This document shows, piece after piece, positions 5,794 through 6,569 of a stretch of DNA of 6,569 nt. This stretch comes from Betaproteobacteria bacterium (GTDB taxonomy: Bacteria; Pseudomonadota; Gammaproteobacteria; Burkholderiales; Burkholderiaceae_D). The notes under the pieces were generated by a model that searched no databases, was not told the DNA's origin, and was given only the letters and a program-made list of their open reading frames with translations. A program made the position numbers and the translations under genes. Each line of letters opens with the position of its first letter. Within the stretch, counting starts at the first letter, position 1. The stretch spans positions 1 through 6,569 of the forward strand of contig JAATFN010000343.1 of assembly GCA_015655165.1 (NCBI GenBank). Direction: 5' to 3'.

Positions 5794-6569
5794 ATGGCAA
5801 TACAGATACCTATTCGTTCGCTGGATGATCTTGTATTTTTGCGAGAGTCTGTGTCTTTAGAATGTAAGTTGGCATCTGGTCAGGATGGTAAAGGTGCTTT
5901 GCCAAAAGATTTTTGGCCAACATATAGTGCATTTGCTAATACGGACGGCGGAATTGTGGTGTTGGGATTGCAGGAGAAAAAAGGGGTGTTCTCGTTGGTG
6001 GGGCTTGAACAACCAGAGAAATTGCGTGCTGATCTTTTCAATAATTTAAATAATCGGAAAAATGTAAGCTGCAATTTGCTCACAGACAGCAATGTACAAG
6101 AAATCTTGCTGGATGGAAAGACGCTTCTGGTGATAGAAGTGCCACGAGCAAAACGTCAGGAGCGCCCAGTATATTTAACACGCAATCCTTTTGAGGGTAA
6201 TACATACCGTCGCTTAAATGAAGGCGACTGTTCGTTACCAGATGAAGAAGTCAAGCGAATGCTTGCTGAACAGGTTGAGGATAGTCGTGATAAAAAGGTA
6301 TTGCTTGGTTATGACCTGGAAGATTTGCATATGGAAACCTTACGTGCATATAGACAGGTCCATGCAAATCGAGATCCGGGACATCCATATAATGCATGCA
6401 CTGATATTGAATTTTTACGGCAAATTGGTGGCTTGGCGAGAGATAGAGAAACAGGTGATATTGGTCTGACATTGGCAGGGTTGTTGATGTTTGGTCAAAT
6501 GGTTTCGATCCAAGAAGTTTTACCGAACTATATGCTTGATTATCAAGAGCGGCCAGAAGCTAAAACAGA
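5794..6569 (+). CDS. Schlafen AlbA_2 domain protein (putative nucleic-acid-binding), 3' end outside the window
   Basis: The frame is open from the ATG at 5794 to the window edge (258 complete codons, no stop), so this is the N-terminal part of a longer protein. The first 160 residues match the AlbA_2 (Schlafen-type) pattern: ESVSLECK at 18-25 (the family's E..xxExK motif), SAFANTDGGIVVLGL at 45-59 (the AN.xGG..xxG motif), the strand LLVIEVPRA followed by RPVYL (111-128), and YRRLNEGDCSLPDEEVKRML at 138-157. Family members are often labelled RecG-like or transcriptional regulators and may carry a C-terminal GHKL-type ATPase fold or a winged helix. That part is not visible here. Three hand-counted 60-base blocks give 35-42% GC, against 55-58% in blocks of ccsB and the HAD gene, which suggests horizontal acquisition. 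Its function is unknown. Such proteins occur both as lone regulators and near defence genes. Confidence 0.85.
   Translation, partial: MAIQIPIRSLDDLVFLRESVSLECKLASGQDGKGALPKDFWPTYSAFANTDGGIVVLGLQEKKGVFSLVGLEQPEKLRADLFNNLNNRKNVSCNLLTDSNVQEILLDGKTLLVIEVPRAKRQERPVYLTRNPFEGNTYRRLNEGDCSLPDEEVKRMLAEQVEDSRDKKVLLGYDLEDLHMETLRAYRQVHANRDPGHPYNACTDIEFLRQIGGLARDRETGDIGLTLAGLLMFGQMVSIQEVLPNYMLDYQERPEAKT

Noticed and set aside
1..6569. CRISPR arrays, insertion sequences, tRNA genes or phage attachment sites
   Set aside because: Reading both strands, I found no regularly spaced repeats, transposase-like frames, terminal inverted repeats or tRNA-like cloverleaf sequences.

Overview
The window looks like a chromosomal segment of a betaproteobacterium, probably Burkholderiales and perhaps close to Oxalobacteraceae. 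This is inferred from gene content and order: a YihA/EngB GTPase divergent from a diheme cytochrome c4 gene, followed by the System II cytochrome c maturation pair resB and ccsB. It also rests on the moderate GC content of the core genes (about 55-58% in two hand-counted 60-base blocks, one in ccsB and one in the HAD gene). The genus cannot be fixed from the sequence alone.

Layout: positions 1-196 hold no convincing gene. yihA lies on the minus strand (197-883). A 152-base divergent intergenic region follows, with candidate promoters and a perfect 12-base palindrome. On the plus strand come a cytochrome c4 precursor (1036-1677), a strong intrinsic terminator (1697-1725), resB (1809-3902), ccsB (start best placed at 3945, end 5087) and a HAD-family phosphatase resembling E. 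coli YieH, whose start lies one base after the ccsB stop (5089-5739). After a 54-base gap with a possible promoter, a visibly AT-richer gene begins at 5794 and runs off the end of the window. It encodes an N-terminal Schlafen AlbA_2-type putative nucleic-acid-binding domain.

Functionally, cytochrome c4 is exported with two CxxCH haem sites. ResB and CcsB form the System II membrane complex that carries haem across the membrane and attaches it to such apocytochromes, so the middle of the window is a coherent cytochrome c unit. YihA is a ribosome-assembly GTPase read in the opposite direction. The HAD phosphatase is probably a translationally coupled housekeeping or metabolite-repair enzyme with no evident link to haem.

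Most of the window is ordinary core genome. The part most likely to lead into accessory DNA is the right edge, from about 5740. No complete novel system can be seen. Smaller points worth checking are a 22-codon ORF whose stop overlaps the resB start, the palindrome between yihA and cytochrome c4, and an extra loop in YihA.
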